Part shown: one piece after another, positions 63,730 through 64,000 of the stretch
How the letters are laid out: every line of letters starts with the position of its first letter
Position numbering within the stretch: position 1 is the stretch's first letter
NCBI GenBank assembly: GCA_964609215.1
Contig: CAZSQZ010000014.1
Location: forward strand, 1 to 64,000
Length of the DNA: 64,000 nucleotides
Source of the DNA: JABDKJ01 sp964609215
Lineage (GTDB): Bacteria > Bacteroidota > Bacteroidia > Flavobacteriales_D > JABDKJ01
Direction of reading: 5' to 3'
Made by a program: the position numbers and the translations under genes
Notes under the pieces: model-generated
Databases searched by the model: none
Seen by the model: only the letters and a program-made list of their open reading frames with translations
What the model was told of the DNA's origin: nothing

Positions 63730-64000
63730 TTATAGATAAATTTCACTTCCTTTTTCTGCAAACTCTGCTGACTTTTCTTGCATACCCTCCAGCACAGCTT
63801 CGCTCTCATCTAACTCCTTTTGCGCTGCATATTCTCTTACTTCCTGGGTTATTTTCATTGAACAGAATTTTGGTCCACACATTGAACAGAAATGAGCAAC
63901 TTTTGCACCATCTGCTGGCAAAGTTTCATCGTGAAAGCTCTTTGCGGTTTCTGGGTCTAACGCTAAGTTAAATTGATCTTCCCATCTAAACTCAAAACGG
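63730..64000 (-). CDS. thiC: Phosphomethylpyrimidine synthase, C-terminal part
   Basis: Cut off by the right edge; 90 codons with the stop are visible. The frame is open to base 64000 and reads FEFRWEDQFNLALDPETAKSFHDETLPADGAKVAHFCSMCGPKFCSMKIT, matching the C-terminal ThiC. The CxxCxxxxC cluster-binding motif (CSMCGPKFC) is present. ThiC rearranges AIR to HMP-P by radical SAM chemistry. It is upstream of the other thi genes in the operon; a TPP riboswitch may lie beyond the edge, unseen here. Confidence 0.95.
   Translation of the reverse strand, partial: RFEFRWEDQFNLALDPETAKSFHDETLPADGAKVAHFCSMCGPKFCSMKITQEVREYAAQKELDESEAVLEGMQEKSAEFAEKGSEIYL

Noticed and set aside
1..64000. CRISPR array
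   Set aside because: No direct repeats with unique spacers were seen; the only tandem repeat (44944) has no spacers.
1..64000. Insertion sequences, transposase or integrase genes
   Set aside because: No transposase or integrase domain was found in any frame, despite the island-like gap near 34.5 kb.

Overview
The window looks like a chromosomal segment from a low-GC member of the phylum Bacteroidota, most likely order Flavobacteriales. The evidence is several secreted proteins with Por-type (type IX secretion, T9SS) C-terminal sorting domains, a PorV/PorQ-family barrel, promoter elements of the Bacteroidota form TAnnTTTG, very little Shine-Dalgarno signal, DUF3127/DUF1501/DUF1800/DUF547 proteins, and a bacterial geranylgeranylglyceryl phosphate synthase. 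The genus cannot be fixed from the sequence alone.

Layout. 1-10 kb is core genome: a PorV-like barrel, greA, a HIT hydrolase, ruvC, a glycosyltransferase, an oligopeptide-type ABC permease, a DUF3127 protein with an SSB-like tail, a flavin reductase, tRNA-Leu(UAG), and the tig-clpP-clpX proteostasis block. 10-13.4 kb holds a T9SS cargo protein and a SulP anion transporter. 13.7-22.6 kb is a tightly packed seven-gene operon: a long coiled-coil protein, an unknown protein, an AAA+ ATPase, an unknown protein, two membrane proteins and an EcsC-family protein. Its order suggests an uncharacterised membrane-associated ATPase machine. 22.7-28 kb holds a UbiA-family prenyltransferase and small housekeeping or hypothetical genes. 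28-34.4 kb is a leftward T9SS cargo operon headed by a large metzincin/beta-helix protein.

34.4-39.7 kb is the strongest accessory candidate. A 578-bp gap holds a nested hairpin element. It is followed by an operon of a cytosine-C5 DNA methyltransferase, a protein with two GHKL ATPase domains (MORC/Hsp90-like at the N-terminus, histidine-kinase-like at the C-terminus), and a receiver domain fused to a HEPN-like domain with an R-x4-H motif. This reads as a possible defence or stress system in which a phosphorelay controls a putative RNase.

39.8-59 kb returns to mixed core genes: DEAD-box helicase, glycosyltransferase, a DUF547-barrel fusion, DUF1800/DUF1501 secreted proteins, purT, a DUF1028 protein, a TPR lipoprotein, a deoxynucleoside kinase, folK, sppA, ahcY, a phosphopantetheinyl transferase and GGGP synthase. 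59-64 kb is the thiamine operon on the minus strand (thiC, TenI-like, thiD, thiE, thiG, thiH), which meets a second TenI-like gene tail to tail. The window cuts thiC at its right edge.
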